DNA of 64,000 nucleotides, taken from positions 4,278,001 to 4,342,000 of the forward strand of contig NZ_CP109473.1 of assembly GCF_036227405.1 (NCBI RefSeq), written 5' to 3'. The notes beneath the pieces are model-generated. The model searched no databases and was not told the origin of the DNA. It worked only from the letters and a program-made list of their open reading frames with translations. The position numbers were made by a program, and so were the translations under genes. Positions 43,130 through 51,878 of the stretch are shown piece after piece. Position 1 is the first letter of the stretch, and every line of letters starts with the position of its first letter. Source of the DNA: Streptomyces sp. NBC_01460. Its GTDB lineage: Bacteria > Actinomycetota > Actinomycetes > Streptomycetales > Streptomycetaceae.

Positions 43130-45085
43130 TCAGCCGATCTTCACGTTCTTGTCGATGGTCGTCTGGTCGATGTCCGACGTCCGCACGGTCACGGCGACCG
43201 TCCAGTCGCCGGCCATCGGGATCTGCACGCCACTCGCCGTCCAGTGCCCCTCGGTGAGGTGGTCCGGGACGACCGGAAGCGGTCCGATGTCCTTGGACTC
43301 CAGGGTGAAGGCGAGCTTCACCTCGGGTACGTCCAGGGGGCGTTCGTCGGGCCCGTCGACCCAGAGGTGCACGCTGTTGGCGCCGGTTCCGCCGGGCGAG
43401 ATGTCCAGGCGCACCGTCCCCTTCCCGTTCCGGCCGCCGGTGTCGAAGGGCAGGGTCAGATTCAGCTGCCCGCCGGTCACCGGCGCGGGAGCCGAGGTGG
43501 TGCTGCCGCGGGCGGCCTCCTCCTCGGTGCGGCCGGGTTCGGTGGATGTCAGGATCGTCGTCACGACGAGCAGCACCGCGGCGATGCCCGCCTCCACCAG
43601 CACGGAGCGGCGCAGTCCGGAGCGGTCCGGATCGGCGTCGCGGGCGCGCTTCTCCTTCGTCGCCGTCAGAGCGGCGCGCTGCCGGGAGAGCTGGGCGGCG
43701 CGTTCCGGGTCCACCGCCTCCTCGGGTGCGTCGGCCGACGCACCCGGTTCGACCGGGTCGGTCGTCTCCGTCGCTCCGGCCGTCTCCCCTGTTCCCGAGG
43801 ACGCCATCGGAGCAGCGGTGGCGCAGGCCAGCCGCGCCGTCCACCGCCGTGATGTCCACGCGACCCCGACGAGTACGGCGACGAGCCCCACCTTGAGGAG
43901 CAGCAGCTGGCCGTACCGGGTGCCGGTCAGCGCGGACCACGAACCCACCTGACGCCAGGACGCGTAGAGCCCGGTGGAGGCGAGGACGAGCACACTGCCG
44001 AACGCCATCCGGGAGAACCGCCGTACCGCGGCGCTCGTGATGTCCGGCGTCCGGTACAGGGCGACCAGCAGCGCGGCGAGCCCGCCCAGCCAGCCGGCGA
44101 CGGCGAGCAGATGGAGCACGTCGACGGGCATGGCGATACCCGGCTGGATACCCGTCGAGGCGTGCTCGGCCAGGGCCCAGGTGCCGGCGATCCCCGCGGC
44201 GATGACCGCCCCGCCCGTCGCGAGCCCGAAGGTGAGGTCCTTCTTCTCCTTCTCGTCCTCGCGCTTGGCGTACGCCCCGAAGAGGACGGCGATGAAGAGG
44301 GCGGAGGCGCCCAGGAGCAGGAGCCGGGAGACCAGCGCGGCCCCCGGCTTGGTGTCGAGGACGGCCTGCAGACCGTCGAGGTCGAAGGCGTCCGCGAGCT
44401 TTCCGGAGCCGGTGTACGGGCTGCGCAGGAGCAGCATGGCGAGCGTGGCCGCGGTCAGCGTGACCCAGCCGCGTACGACGAGGCGCTGCAGCGGCCGGGC
44501 ACCGGCACCGCGCTGCCAGCAGGCGAGCACGAAGGCCGACCCGCCCGCGAGCAGGATGAATCCGGCGTAGGCGGCGTAGCGTGCGATGCCGTAGAGCGCG
44601 CCCACGAGGCCGCCGCCCGCGCTGTCCGAGGGCAGTGCGACGGTGGTCTCCGAGGGGGCGCCGACGGAGAAGGTGAAGGCTCCCGAGACCGGGTGGCTGT
44701 CCGCGGAGACCGCCTGCCAGGCCACGGTGTAGGTGCCGTCGGGGAGACCGCTGTGGAGCTGGACGCCGTACCGCACGGCGCCACCGGCCGTCAGGTCACG
44801 GGGAGCGCCGTCGTCGGCGCGCTTCCCGCTCGGGTCCAGGACCCGGATCGAGTCGTCGCTCATGGCGATCTGCTCGGAGAAGGTGAGCGTGACCTCTCCG
44901 GGCGCCGTGGCGACCACCGCCCCGTCCTGCGGGTCGCTCCCGGTGAGGGCGGCGTGCGCGGACGCGGGGCTCGCGCAGGCCAGCACCAGGCCGAACAGCA
45001 GGCTGATCAGCGCGGCGAGGTGCGCGACCGCGGCGTGCGGCCGTCGTATCAGGGAGGGCCCGGAGGGCGGGGCGGTGGCTGTCAT
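43130..45085 (-). CDS. CopC-CopD fusion copper resistance/transport protein
   Basis: A 651-residue protein. After a signal (LAALISLLFGLVLACASPASA) the mature end begins His44 (HAALTGSDP); with Asp129 and His131 (DSHPVSG) it makes the Cu(II) site of CopC-type domains. Then come eight or so helices of the CopD domain (GGLVGALYGIARYAAYAGFI ... LHLLAVAGWLGGLAALLVAL), a Thr/Glu/Ala-rich loop (residues 440-500), another helix, and a C-terminal extracytoplasmic YtkA-like beta domain (about 535-650). Third from the end of the copper operon, 14 bp after ecuC and five before dtpA. It likely moves or senses copper at the membrane. Confidence 0.93.
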   Translation of the reverse strand: MTATAPPSGPSLIRRPHAAVAHLAALISLLFGLVLACASPASAHAALTGSDPQDGAVVATAPGEVTLTFSEQIAMSDDSIRVLDPSGKRADDGAPRDLTAGGAVRYGVQLHSGLPDGTYTVAWQAVSADSHPVSGAFTFSVGAPSETTVALPSDSAGGGLVGALYGIARYAAYAGFILLAGGSAFVLACWQRGAGARPLQRLVVRGWVTLTAATLAMLLLRSPYTGSGKLADAFDLDGLQAVLDTKPGAALVSRLLLLGASALFIAVLFGAYAKREDEKEKKDLTFGLATGGAVIAAGIAGTWALAEHASTGIQPGIAMPVDVLHLLAVAGWLGGLAALLVALYRTPDITSAAVRRFSRMAFGSVLVLASTGLYASWRQVGSWSALTGTRYGQLLLLKVGLVAVLVGVAWTSRRWTARLACATAAPMASSGTGETAGATETTDPVEPGASADAPEEAVDPERAAQLSRQRAALTATKEKRARDADPDRSGLRRSVLVEAGIAAVLLVVTTILTSTEPGRTEEEAARGSTTSAPAPVTGGQLNLTLPFDTGGRNGKGTVRLDISPGGTGANSVHLWVDGPDERPLDVPEVKLAFTLESKDIGPLPVVPDHLTEGHWTASGVQIPMAGDWTVAVTVRTSDIDQTTIDKNVKIG

Positions 45086-45099
45086 GGGGTGTCAGTACC

Positions 45100-45546
45100 T
45101 CACTGCTTCTTCGGGTTGTAGGTGGTCTCCTTCACGGGGATGTCGACCGTGATGGGGTCGGCCTTCTCGAAGTGCAGTTCCACGGAGACCGTCTCCCCCC
45201 GCTTGGGCTGCTGCTTGAGACCCGTGAACATGATGTGGTTGCCGCCGCGTTCGAGGTCGAGCTCGCCACCGGCGGGCACCTCGAACGACGTGACCATGCG
45301 CATGGTCCGGTCCTTCGTCTCGTGGATGGAGACGTGGTCGGAGAGAGCGCTGGTCACCGAGGTGAGCCGGTCGGTGGCGTCGCCGCTGTTCTTCACGAGG
45401 AGGAAACCGGCCGCCATGTCGCTGACGGGCTGCGGCATGAACGCCCCCGTCACCTCCAGCCGCGGCACGCTGTCCGAGGAACACGCCGACAGCGCCAGCC
45501 CGGTGGTGAGGGCCAGGGCGCCGCCGACGACCGTGCGGCGGTTCAC
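45100..45546 (-). CDS. ecuC: Extracytoplasmic copper chaperone ECuC (PCuAC domain lipoprotein)
   Basis: A 148-residue lipoprotein: signal with lipobox LSAC (Cys22), then a PCuAC domain. The copper motif H-x10-M-x21-H-x-M is exact: His71, Met82, His104, Met106. GTG 45546 overlaps the sco stop in a GTGA quadruplet, so sco and ecuC are translationally coupled. By analogy with S. lividans, ECuC binds Cu(I) outside the membrane and hands it to Sco. The family also assists cytochrome oxidase CuA assembly. Confidence 0.94.
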   Translation of the reverse strand: MNRRTVVGGALALTTGLALSACSSDSVPRLEVTGAFMPQPVSDMAAGFLLVKNSGDATDRLTSVTSALSDHVSIHETKDRTMRMVTSFEVPAGGELDLERGGNHIMFTGLKQQPKRGETVSVELHFEKADPITVDIPVKETTYNPKKQ

Positions 45547-46199
45547 GGGGTCTCCCCCTTGACGAGTTCGGGGAGGTCCTCGGTGTAGTCCTCGGCCGTG
45601 GTGTCCTCGCTGTAGAGCACGTACCCCTTGTCGGTTTTCGGGGAGAACGCGATGACCTGGGCGCCGTGCATCGAGACGACCGTGCCGTCCTTCTCCTTCT
45701 TCGGAGGGTCGATGCCGATGCCGATCTGCCGTGCTCCCGCCTGGATGGTCGGGAAGTCGCCGGTCAGGCCGGTGAAGTCGGGATCCTGGGCGCCGAGCCA
45801 GCTGCCCAGGGACGCCGGGGTGTCCCGCTCGGGGTCCGTCGTGACGAAGACGACCTGGAGCTTCTCCTGGTCGGCCTTGGGCAGGGCCCGCTTGGCCACG
45901 GCGATGTTGCTCATGGTGAGCGGGCACACGTCGGGGCAGTTGGTGTAGCCGAAGTAGATGAGCGTCGGCTTGCCCTTGGTCTTCTCGCGCAGGTCGTACG
46001 TCTTGCCGTGCGTGTCGGTGAGAACGAGGTCCGGTTTGGTGAAGGGCTGGTCGAGCACGGTGGCGGGCTTGGACTCGGTCCCGGAGGAGACCTCGGCGAC
46101 GGAATCGTCCGCCGGGTCCCCTCCGCTGCCGCATGCCGACAGGGTCAGTGCGGCCACGGCGGCGAACGCCGCGGCCAGCACCGTCTTCTTGCTGTGCAT
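45543..46199 (-). CDS. sco: SCO1/SenC family copper chaperone lipoprotein
   Basis: The 218-residue protein has a lipoprotein signal (LTLSAC, Cys23) and a thioredoxin-like domain with the SCO copper ligands Cys88-x3-Cys92 (TNCPDVCPLT) and His178 (VSMHGAQV). SCO proteins deliver copper to the CuA site of cytochrome oxidase or, in S. lividans, to the oxidase GlxA and aa3 oxidase. Start MHSKKTVLAAAF at 46199. It is 48 bp downstream of ycnI and coupled to ecuC. All copper-binding residues are present. Confidence 0.96.
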   Translation of the reverse strand: MHSKKTVLAAAFAAVAALTLSACGSGGDPADDSVAEVSSGTESKPATVLDQPFTKPDLVLTDTHGKTYDLREKTKGKPTLIYFGYTNCPDVCPLTMSNIAVAKRALPKADQEKLQVVFVTTDPERDTPASLGSWLGAQDPDFTGLTGDFPTIQAGARQIGIGIDPPKKEKDGTVVSMHGAQVIAFSPKTDKGYVLYSEDTTAEDYTEDLPELVKGETP

Positions 46200-46247
46200 G
46201 GAGAGCTGATTCCTGATCTGTGAATACGGGTGGTGGAGCCGGTGGGA

Positions 46248-46979
46248 TCAGGCGCTGCGGCGCCGGCCGGCGAGCACGCCGAACCCGACTCCCGCGATGC
46301 CGACGACGATGCCGACGATGCCCAGGACGCGGGCGGTGCCGTCACTGTTCGACGAGGACGCGTCGTCCGAGGACGCCGTCGTCTCCTTCGCCTTCTCCGT
46401 GTCGCCGCTCTTGTCGTCCGCGGCCGCGCCGTGGGTGTCCGCGGCCGGGGCCGTCAGGGCGAGGACGGGAGCCGGGCTCTCGGGCTCTTCGCCGCCCTCG
46501 GTGGGCTCCTCGATCCAGCGGACGACCTCCTTGTTGCTGTACGTCTGGAGCGCCTTGAAGACCAGCTGGTCGGCGTCCTCGGGAAGCTGCCCGACCGAGA
46601 GCGGGAACTGCTGGAAGAAGCCGGGCTCGATCCCCTTGCCGTCCGCGGTCCAGGTGACCTTGGAGACGGCCTCGTTGATCTTCTTCCCGTGCACGTCGAG
46701 CGGTTCGGCCAGCTTGCTCTTGGTGACCTCGATCTTCCAGCCGGCCACCGGCTGCGGGCTGACGGACGCCAGCGGGTGGTCGGTCGGGAAGTTCACCTCG
46801 AGCTTCACGGTGGAGGCGTCGTCGCGCTCGTTGGGGACCTTGAAGTTGACGGTGGCGTACCCGCCCTTGGCGGCCTCGCCCTGCGGCTGCACGCTGACGT
46901 GCGCGGAGGCCGTACCGGCGAGCAGCAGGACGGTGGACGCGGCGACGCCGCCGACGAGGGCGATACGGGAAACGTTCAT
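46248..46979 (-). CDS. ycnI: YcnI family (DUF1775) copper-associated membrane-anchored protein
   Basis: A 243-residue protein with a signal peptide ending ASA; the mature protein starts His27 (HVSVQPQGEA), the mono-histidine copper ligand described for YcnI. The DUF1775 beta domain spans about 27-180 (GWKIEVTKSKLAEP, VTWTADGKGIEPGFFQQFPL, EVVRWIEEP). An acidic Ser/Thr/Ala linker follows and then a C-terminal helix (VLGIVGIVVGIAGVGFGVLAG) with RRR. It precedes sco in the operon. ATG 46979 is used; residues upstream in the frame look untranslated. Predicted external copper-binding protein. Confidence 0.93.
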   Translation of the reverse strand: MNVSRIALVGGVAASTVLLLAGTASAHVSVQPQGEAAKGGYATVNFKVPNERDDASTVKLEVNFPTDHPLASVSPQPVAGWKIEVTKSKLAEPLDVHGKKINEAVSKVTWTADGKGIEPGFFQQFPLSVGQLPEDADQLVFKALQTYSNKEVVRWIEEPTEGGEEPESPAPVLALTAPAADTHGAAADDKSGDTEKAKETTASSDDASSSNSDGTARVLGIVGIVVGIAGVGFGVLAGRRRSA

Positions 46980-47084
46980 GGCAGGGATCACTCCACAGGT
47001 CACGAGGGAAAGGTGGTCCGGCGCGCGCGGGCGCGACGGCATCACGACCACCTCGTCACCGGAGACCGGGCGGAGGGGGTCGCG

Positions 47085-47897
47085 TCAGGCTGCGCGTACG
47101 TATACGGGCGGAGGCCCGCGCCTGATCACCATGTGCTGCAGAGGGTCCCCGGTGGCGGGCGCGACGGAGTCGCCGGCGCCGGGGAGGATGCGCGGCCCGG
47201 TCGTGGGCTGCCCCGGCAGGCCCGTACGCAGGGCGCGTACGAGGGCCATGGCCGCCCGCAGCGCGCGCAGCCTGGCCCCGGCCGCGAGCTGCCGGCCGCC
47301 CTGCGCCGACAGCCGGGCGAGCCGGAAGAGGGCGATCTCCCCGCGGCGCAGCAGCCAGCCGGTGGCCAGCGCGGCGAGCAGGTGCCCAAGGAACATGGGC
47401 AGGCTGGGCAGGCCGGCGAGGACCGTGGCGAGGACCGACGGGTCGGCGGCGTCCGCTCCGGGTGCCAGGTGCGTGTGCCCCTGGGCCACGGTCGCCGGGT
47501 CCAGGCCCGCGGTGGTGACGATGCGATGGGCCTCACCCGCGGTCAGCCCCGCCGGTCCTTCGCCGCACACCAGACCGGCGGCGAAACGGATCAGGGAGTC
47601 GTCCCCGGACCCGGTCGCGGCGGCCGCCGTGTGCCGGCCGAAGCCGAAGAGGACGTGCAGGGCGAGCTGGCCTGCGGTGAGGGCGGCGGTGATGGAGAGA
47701 AGGGTCCTCTCCCGTCCGGCGAGCGCCGCGGTGATGACGAAGACCCCCGCGAAACCCACCGGCAGGGTCCACCCGGACACACCCATGCCTGAGGCGAGGC
47801 CATGCCCGGCGGCTGCGAGCACGACACAGACCGCGGTGAACACCGCGGTCCTCAAAAGCCGCATACCGGCTCCGGCGCGTGCGACAGGCATAGACAT
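47085..47897 (-). CDS. Membrane protein of the copper operon, function unknown
   Basis: A 270-residue protein, first gene of the leftward copper cluster. Hydrophobic segments: LLRTAVFTAVCVVLAAAGHG, LPVGFAGVFVITAALAG, ERTLLSITAALTAGQLALHVLFG and LPSLPMFLGHLLAALATGWLL. His residues cluster beside the helices (GFGRHT, GHTHLAPGA, LGHLLA), suggesting metal contact on one face. The last 80 residues are basic and cytoplasmic. I know it as a conserved hypothetical next to ycnI in Streptomyces but not by function. An ATG at 47891 is an alternative start. A copper transporter or regulator subunit is possible. Confidence 0.75.
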   Translation of the reverse strand: MSMPVARAGAGMRLLRTAVFTAVCVVLAAAGHGLASGMGVSGWTLPVGFAGVFVITAALAGRERTLLSITAALTAGQLALHVLFGFGRHTAAAATGSGDDSLIRFAAGLVCGEGPAGLTAGEAHRIVTTAGLDPATVAQGHTHLAPGADAADPSVLATVLAGLPSLPMFLGHLLAALATGWLLRRGEIALFRLARLSAQGGRQLAAGARLRALRAAMALVRALRTGLPGQPTTGPRILPGAGDSVAPATGDPLQHMVIRRGPPPVYVRAA

Positions 47898-48157
47898 GGC
47901 GGGGTCATCATCCCACTGGCCCCCCGGTCTCCGTACGCCAGGTCCGGAAGGTCGGCATCCGTCCCCATCGGGGAGTGATCAGGGCGTGTTGCACCTGTTC
48001 ATGGGTGCTGGGGAGCCCTCGTCCCGGCCGGACATACACCGGCGAACGGAGTGTCGGGATCCGCCGAATGAGCGCTGTCACAGCGTTTCCGTGCTTACGA
48101 GGCGCTTATCGCGGCAATACGTAACGGTATGTCGAGCCGCAGCCAGGAGGCTGGAGC

Positions 48158-48745
48158 ATGAGCATGTGGTGGTCACTCCATTTGCGGCGCGAAGCTGCGA
48201 GCGTTCCGCTCGCCCGTCGTTTTCTGCTGGGCACCATGGAGACCGCGGGGGTGGATCCGGACATCTCCTACGACCTCTCCGTCGCACTCAGCGAAGCCTG
48301 TGCGAACGCCGTCGAACACGGCGGTGAACGACGTGACGCCGGTGGGTCCCCAGGCGCGGGACCTCTCCCCGCAGGTGATGAGCGGCTCGGGCACGCCTGC
48401 GGGCAGTACCGGGTCACCGCTTATCTGGACGGTGAGAAATGCCGTATCGAAGTAGCCGACTCCGGGCCGGGTTTCCCCACCCGGCGCACGCTTCGCACCG
48501 TCGCACCGTCATCCGCCGGGTGCCCGCCGGATCCGCAGGCGCCCACCGGTCAGCCGGCGGGCGACCCTTCGCACGCGCGCACCGCGACGCACCCTCCGGC
48601 CACGTCGGAGAGCGGCCGCGGACTCTGCCTGATCGAGGAGCTCGCCGATCATGTCCACTTCGGCAACCGGCCGGGGAGCGGCGCGGTGGTCAGCTTCGAC
48701 AAGATCCTGAAATGGCGGGAGGGCGCGCTGCTCATGGTGTCCTGA
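48158..48745 (+). CDS. ATP-binding protein of the RsbW/SpoIIAB-like anti-sigma kinase family
   Basis: A 195-residue HATPase_c protein. The N-box is SEACANAVEHG, the G1 box VADSGPGF, and the G2-like ESGRGLCLIEELADHVHFG, the pattern of anti-sigma/ATP-binding proteins that are abundant in Streptomyces. A long Pro/Ala-rich insert (about 110-145, SSAGCPPDPQAPTGQPAGD) lies between the G1 and G2 boxes and is unusual. ATG 48158 follows AGGAGGCTGG. It stands alone after a 260-bp gap. Target sigma factor or anti-anti-sigma partner is unknown. The stop codon lies in the right arm of its terminator hairpin. Confidence 0.87.
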   Translation: MSMWWSLHLRREAASVPLARRFLLGTMETAGVDPDISYDLSVALSEACANAVEHGGERRDAGGSPGAGPLPAGDERLGHACGQYRVTAYLDGEKCRIEVADSGPGFPTRRTLRTVAPSSAGCPPDPQAPTGQPAGDPSHARTATHPPATSESGRGLCLIEELADHVHFGNRPGSGAVVSFDKILKWREGALLMVS

Positions 48746-48759
48746 GCAGCGCGCCCTCC
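48718..48759. terminator. Hairpin overlapping the end of the ATP-binding protein gene
   Basis: A 17-bp perfect stem (GGAGGGCGCGCTGCTCA at 48718-48734 with its complement at 48743-48759) and an 8-nt loop. The left arm is coding and the right arm starts with the TGA stop codon. It probably terminates both this gene and the convergent pepP gene. Confidence 0.85.
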
Positions 48760-48793
48760 GGCGCTCGGGGCGCGGTCCTCCGCGCCGGCCGTG

Positions 48794-50257
48794 TCAGCCC
48801 TTGAGCCCGGCCATCCACGCCTCGACCTCGTCGGCCCGGCGCGGCAGCGCGGCCGACAGGTTCCGGTTGCCGTCCTCGGTCACGAGGATGTCGTCCTCGA
48901 TCCGCACGCCGATGCCCCGGTACTCCTCGGGCACGGTCAGGTCGTCGGCCTGGAAGTACAGTCCGGGCTCGACGGTGAGGCAGACCCCGGGCTCCAGGGT
49001 GCCGTTCACGTACGACTCGGTGCGCGCGGCGGCGCAGTCGTGGACGTCCATACCGAGCATGTGCCCGGTGCCGTGCAGCGTCCAGCGGCGCTGGAGGCCC
49101 AGCTCCAGAACCTTCTCCACGGACAGGTCGCCCAGCAGGCCCCACTCGACCAGCTTCTCGGCGAGGACCCGCTGCGCGGCGTCGTGGAAGTCCCGGAAGG
49201 CGGCGCCGGGCTTCACGGCCGCGATGCCGGCCTCCTGGGCCTCGTAGACGGCGTCGTAGATCTTGCGCTGCAGCGGCGAGAACGTGCCGTTGATGGGCAG
49301 CGTCCGCGTCACGTCGGCGGTGTAGAGCTCGGTGGTCTCCACCCCCGCGTCGAGCAGCAGGAGCTCGCCGGAGCGGACCGCGCCGTCGTTGCGGACCCAG
49401 TGCAGCGTGGTGGCGTGCGGGCCGGCCGCGCAGATCGAGCCGTAGCCGATGTCGTTGCCGTCGACGCGGGCCCGCAGGAAGAACGTGCCCTCGATGTAGC
49501 GCTCGCTGGTGGCCTCGGCCCTGTCGAGGACCTTCACGACGTCCTCGAAGCCGCGTGCCGTGGCGTCGCAGGCCCTCTGCAGTTCGGCGACCTCGAAGGC
49601 GTCCTTGACCAGCCGGGCCTCGGAGAGGAAGACGCGCAGCTCCTCGTCGCGCTCGGCGGTGACCTTGTCGGTGAGGGCGGTCTCGATGCCCGCGTCGTGC
49701 CCGCGGACCGTGCGCACCGGGCCGGTGGCCTCGGCCAGCGCCGCCGGGAGCTCGCGGACGTCCTTCGCCGGGATACCGAGCAGCTGCTCGGCCTCGGTCA
49801 GGGAGTTGCGGCGGCCGACCCAGAGCTCGCCCTGGCCGTCGAGCCAGAACTCGCCGTTCTCGCGGTCGGAGCGGGGCACTAGGTAGACCGTCGCCTCGTG
49901 TCCGCCGTCCACCGGCTCCAGCACCAGGACGCTGTCCTGGGTCAGGTCGCCGGTGAGGTAGGCGTACTCGGTGGAGGCGCGGAAGGCGTACTCGGTGTCG
50001 TTGGAGCGGGTCTTCAGGTTGCCCGCGGGAACGACGAGCCGCTCGCCGGGGAAGCGCGCGGACAGCGCGGCGCGACGGGCGGCGGTGTACGAGGCCTGGG
50101 CGATCGGCTCCAGGCCGTGCAGCTCGGTGTCGGCCCAGCCGGACTTCATGTTCTCGGCGAGCTCATCGGAAATGCCCGGGTACAGGCCGTTCTTCCGCTG
50201 CTTGATCGGCTCTGTCTCCGCTGTTTCCGGGGTCTCCGGGGCGAGCTCCTCAGACAC
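48794..50257 (-). CDS. pepP: Xaa-Pro aminopeptidase (aminopeptidase P)
   Basis: The 487-residue metallopeptidase removes N-terminal residues next to proline. The creatinase/aminopeptidase-like N domain (NTEYAFRASTEYAYLTG after residue 95) precedes the pita-bread catalytic domain with five metal ligands: LLLDAGVE (Asp), TADVTRT (Asp), HGTGHMLGMDVHD (His), TVEPGLYF (Glu) and VRIEDDILVT (Glu). GTG 50257 is set by AAGGAGG just upstream; the open frame continues but has no ribosome site. The first 30 residues are acidic and variable. Cytoplasmic. Convergent with the ATP-binding protein gene, upstream neighbour is the PP2C gene. Confidence 0.95.
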   Translation of the reverse strand: MSEELAPETPETAETEPIKQRKNGLYPGISDELAENMKSGWADTELHGLEPIAQASYTAARRAALSARFPGERLVVPAGNLKTRSNDTEYAFRASTEYAYLTGDLTQDSVLVLEPVDGGHEATVYLVPRSDRENGEFWLDGQGELWVGRRNSLTEAEQLLGIPAKDVRELPAALAEATGPVRTVRGHDAGIETALTDKVTAERDEELRVFLSEARLVKDAFEVAELQRACDATARGFEDVVKVLDRAEATSERYIEGTFFLRARVDGNDIGYGSICAAGPHATTLHWVRNDGAVRSGELLLLDAGVETTELYTADVTRTLPINGTFSPLQRKIYDAVYEAQEAGIAAVKPGAAFRDFHDAAQRVLAEKLVEWGLLGDLSVEKVLELGLQRRWTLHGTGHMLGMDVHDCAAARTESYVNGTLEPGVCLTVEPGLYFQADDLTVPEEYRGIGVRIEDDILVTEDGNRNLSAALPRRADEVEAWMAGLKG

Positions 50258-50399
50258 GTTATGTCCTCCTTGTACGACACTGGGCCGCTCCATCGTACGG
50301 GCGTGCGGAAGGGGGCCCCAGTGCCGGAAGGCCTCCGGTCCGTCACGGCGATCCTCAGCCGCCTCGGTCGCCCCAGCCGCCCCGGTCGCCTCGGTCGCC

Positions 50400-51770
50400 T
50401 CAGTCGAAGCGCGCGGCCAGCAGGACGACGTCCTCGGTGGAGCTGCTTCCGTCCGGGCCGTCGGGCAGGAGGCAACGCAGGATGTGGTCCGCGACCGCCC
50501 CGGGGTCCTGGCGCAGGACCTTCGGTACACCGGCCGCCGCCGCGTGCAGCCGTGCGAACGCGCGGTCCATGGTGTCGCCGGTGCTGCGGAGCAGCGCGTC
50601 GGTGTAGAAGAGCACCGTCTCGCCGGGGCGGGGCGTGAACTCCACGCTCGGCGCCTCCCAGCAGGAGAGCATGCCCAGGGGCGCGGAAAGGGTCGTCTCC
50701 ACGAATTCGGTGCGCCGGTCGCCGGTCACCAGGGGAGGCGTGTGCCCGGCGCCCGCCAGCACGATCGTGCGCCGGTCGGGTTCGCAGTAGGCGTAGAGGG
50801 CGGTCGCCACACGGGCCGGTTCGGTCAGGCGCAGCAGCAGTTCGAGGTCGGAGAGCACGGCGACGGGGTCCTCGCCCTCCATCACGGCGTACGCGCGCAG
50901 GCCGGCGCGGAGCCGGCCCATGGCGGCCAGGGCGGTCGGCCCGGAGCCTCCGACCGATCCGACCGACAGGCCGAGCGCGTCGTCCGGGAGGGGCAGCGCG
51001 TCGTACCAGTCGCCTCCGCCCTCGGGCGCGGCCCGGTGGCGCGCGGCCAGACGTACGCCGGGGATCCGGGGCAGCCTGCTGGGGAGGAGCTCCTCGGCGA
51101 TGACGGCGGCGTCGGCCCTGGCGCGTTCCAGCTCGAGCAGCCGGCCCAGATGTTCGCCGGCGTAGCGGGCGTACACCCCGACGAGATGGCACTGGCGTTC
51201 CAGCGGCTCGGCCGGTTCGTCGTACAGCCAGACGGCCGCGCCGAGCCGGCCGGCGGTCCCGGTCGAGAGGGGCTGTGTGTAACTGGCGGCGTACCCGAGC
51301 TGTGCGGCGACCTCGCGGCAGCGGGGGTCGAGGCCGGCGTCGCCGAGGATGTCGGGGCCGGCCAGGGGGGTGTCGGTGTCCGGCAGGCCGTCGAGGAAGC
51401 GACCGTGGGCGGTCGCGCTGCGTGGCACCGTCTCGATGTGTCCCAGTTCGGCGTGGGCGAGTCCGAGCCCGATCGTGCGGGAGGGCCCACCGCCGTCGGC
51501 GGGCGCGAGGACGAGGAGCCCCCGGCCGGCGCCCACGAGGGCGGCTCCGGCGCTCAGGACTTCATGGAGGGCGCTGTCCAGGGTGCTGGTGCCGGTCAGC
51601 CGTTCGGTCAGTTCGTGCAGGGTGGTGAGGTCGGAGACCCAGCCGGCCAGCCGGTCCTGGAGGAAGGCTCCCGGTGCGGACAGAGCACCTTCCGTGGGCG
51701 CGACAGTGTGCGTTGAAACGGGAACCATGGGATCGATTCCAGCCACTTTCGGAAGGTGGGGTGCGCTCAT
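50400..51770 (-). CDS. PP2C/SpoIIE-type protein phosphatase with GAF domain
   Basis: A GAF domain (about residues 35-190: LTTLHELTERLTGTSTLDSA ... AAVWLYDEPAEPLERQ) precedes a PP2C_SIG phosphatase domain (EELLPSRLPRIPGVRLAARH, GGGDWYDALPL, ALAAMGRLRAGLRAY, AGAGHTPPLV, ETVLFYTDALL, STEDVVLLAARFD). The GGDWYD motif usually binds metal; Asp of the DVVLL motif is present, but the second motif has SVGSVGGSG where an Asp-Gly is common, so activity may be reduced. Start uncertain: ATGs at 51770, 51824 and 51878 are in frame, and upstream residues resemble those in relatives. Such proteins switch sigma factors by dephosphorylating anti-anti-sigma factors. Confidence 0.88.
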   Translation of the reverse strand: MSAPHLPKVAGIDPMVPVSTHTVAPTEGALSAPGAFLQDRLAGWVSDLTTLHELTERLTGTSTLDSALHEVLSAGAALVGAGRGLLVLAPADGGGPSRTIGLGLAHAELGHIETVPRSATAHGRFLDGLPDTDTPLAGPDILGDAGLDPRCREVAAQLGYAASYTQPLSTGTAGRLGAAVWLYDEPAEPLERQCHLVGVYARYAGEHLGRLLELERARADAAVIAEELLPSRLPRIPGVRLAARHRAAPEGGGDWYDALPLPDDALGLSVGSVGGSGPTALAAMGRLRAGLRAYAVMEGEDPVAVLSDLELLLRLTEPARVATALYAYCEPDRRTIVLAGAGHTPPLVTGDRRTEFVETTLSAPLGMLSCWEAPSVEFTPRPGETVLFYTDALLRSTGDTMDRAFARLHAAAAGVPKVLRQDPGAVADHILRCLLPDGPDGSSSTEDVVLLAARFD

Positions 51771-51878
51771 GGCAGGCAGCTTTCCGACCAGTGCGTTGTG
51801 TCGAACAGCATCGCAAACCCCCATGTCGTGCTGCGTCGCTATCGGCTCAGCCACATGTACACGCACCCACATGTACAC

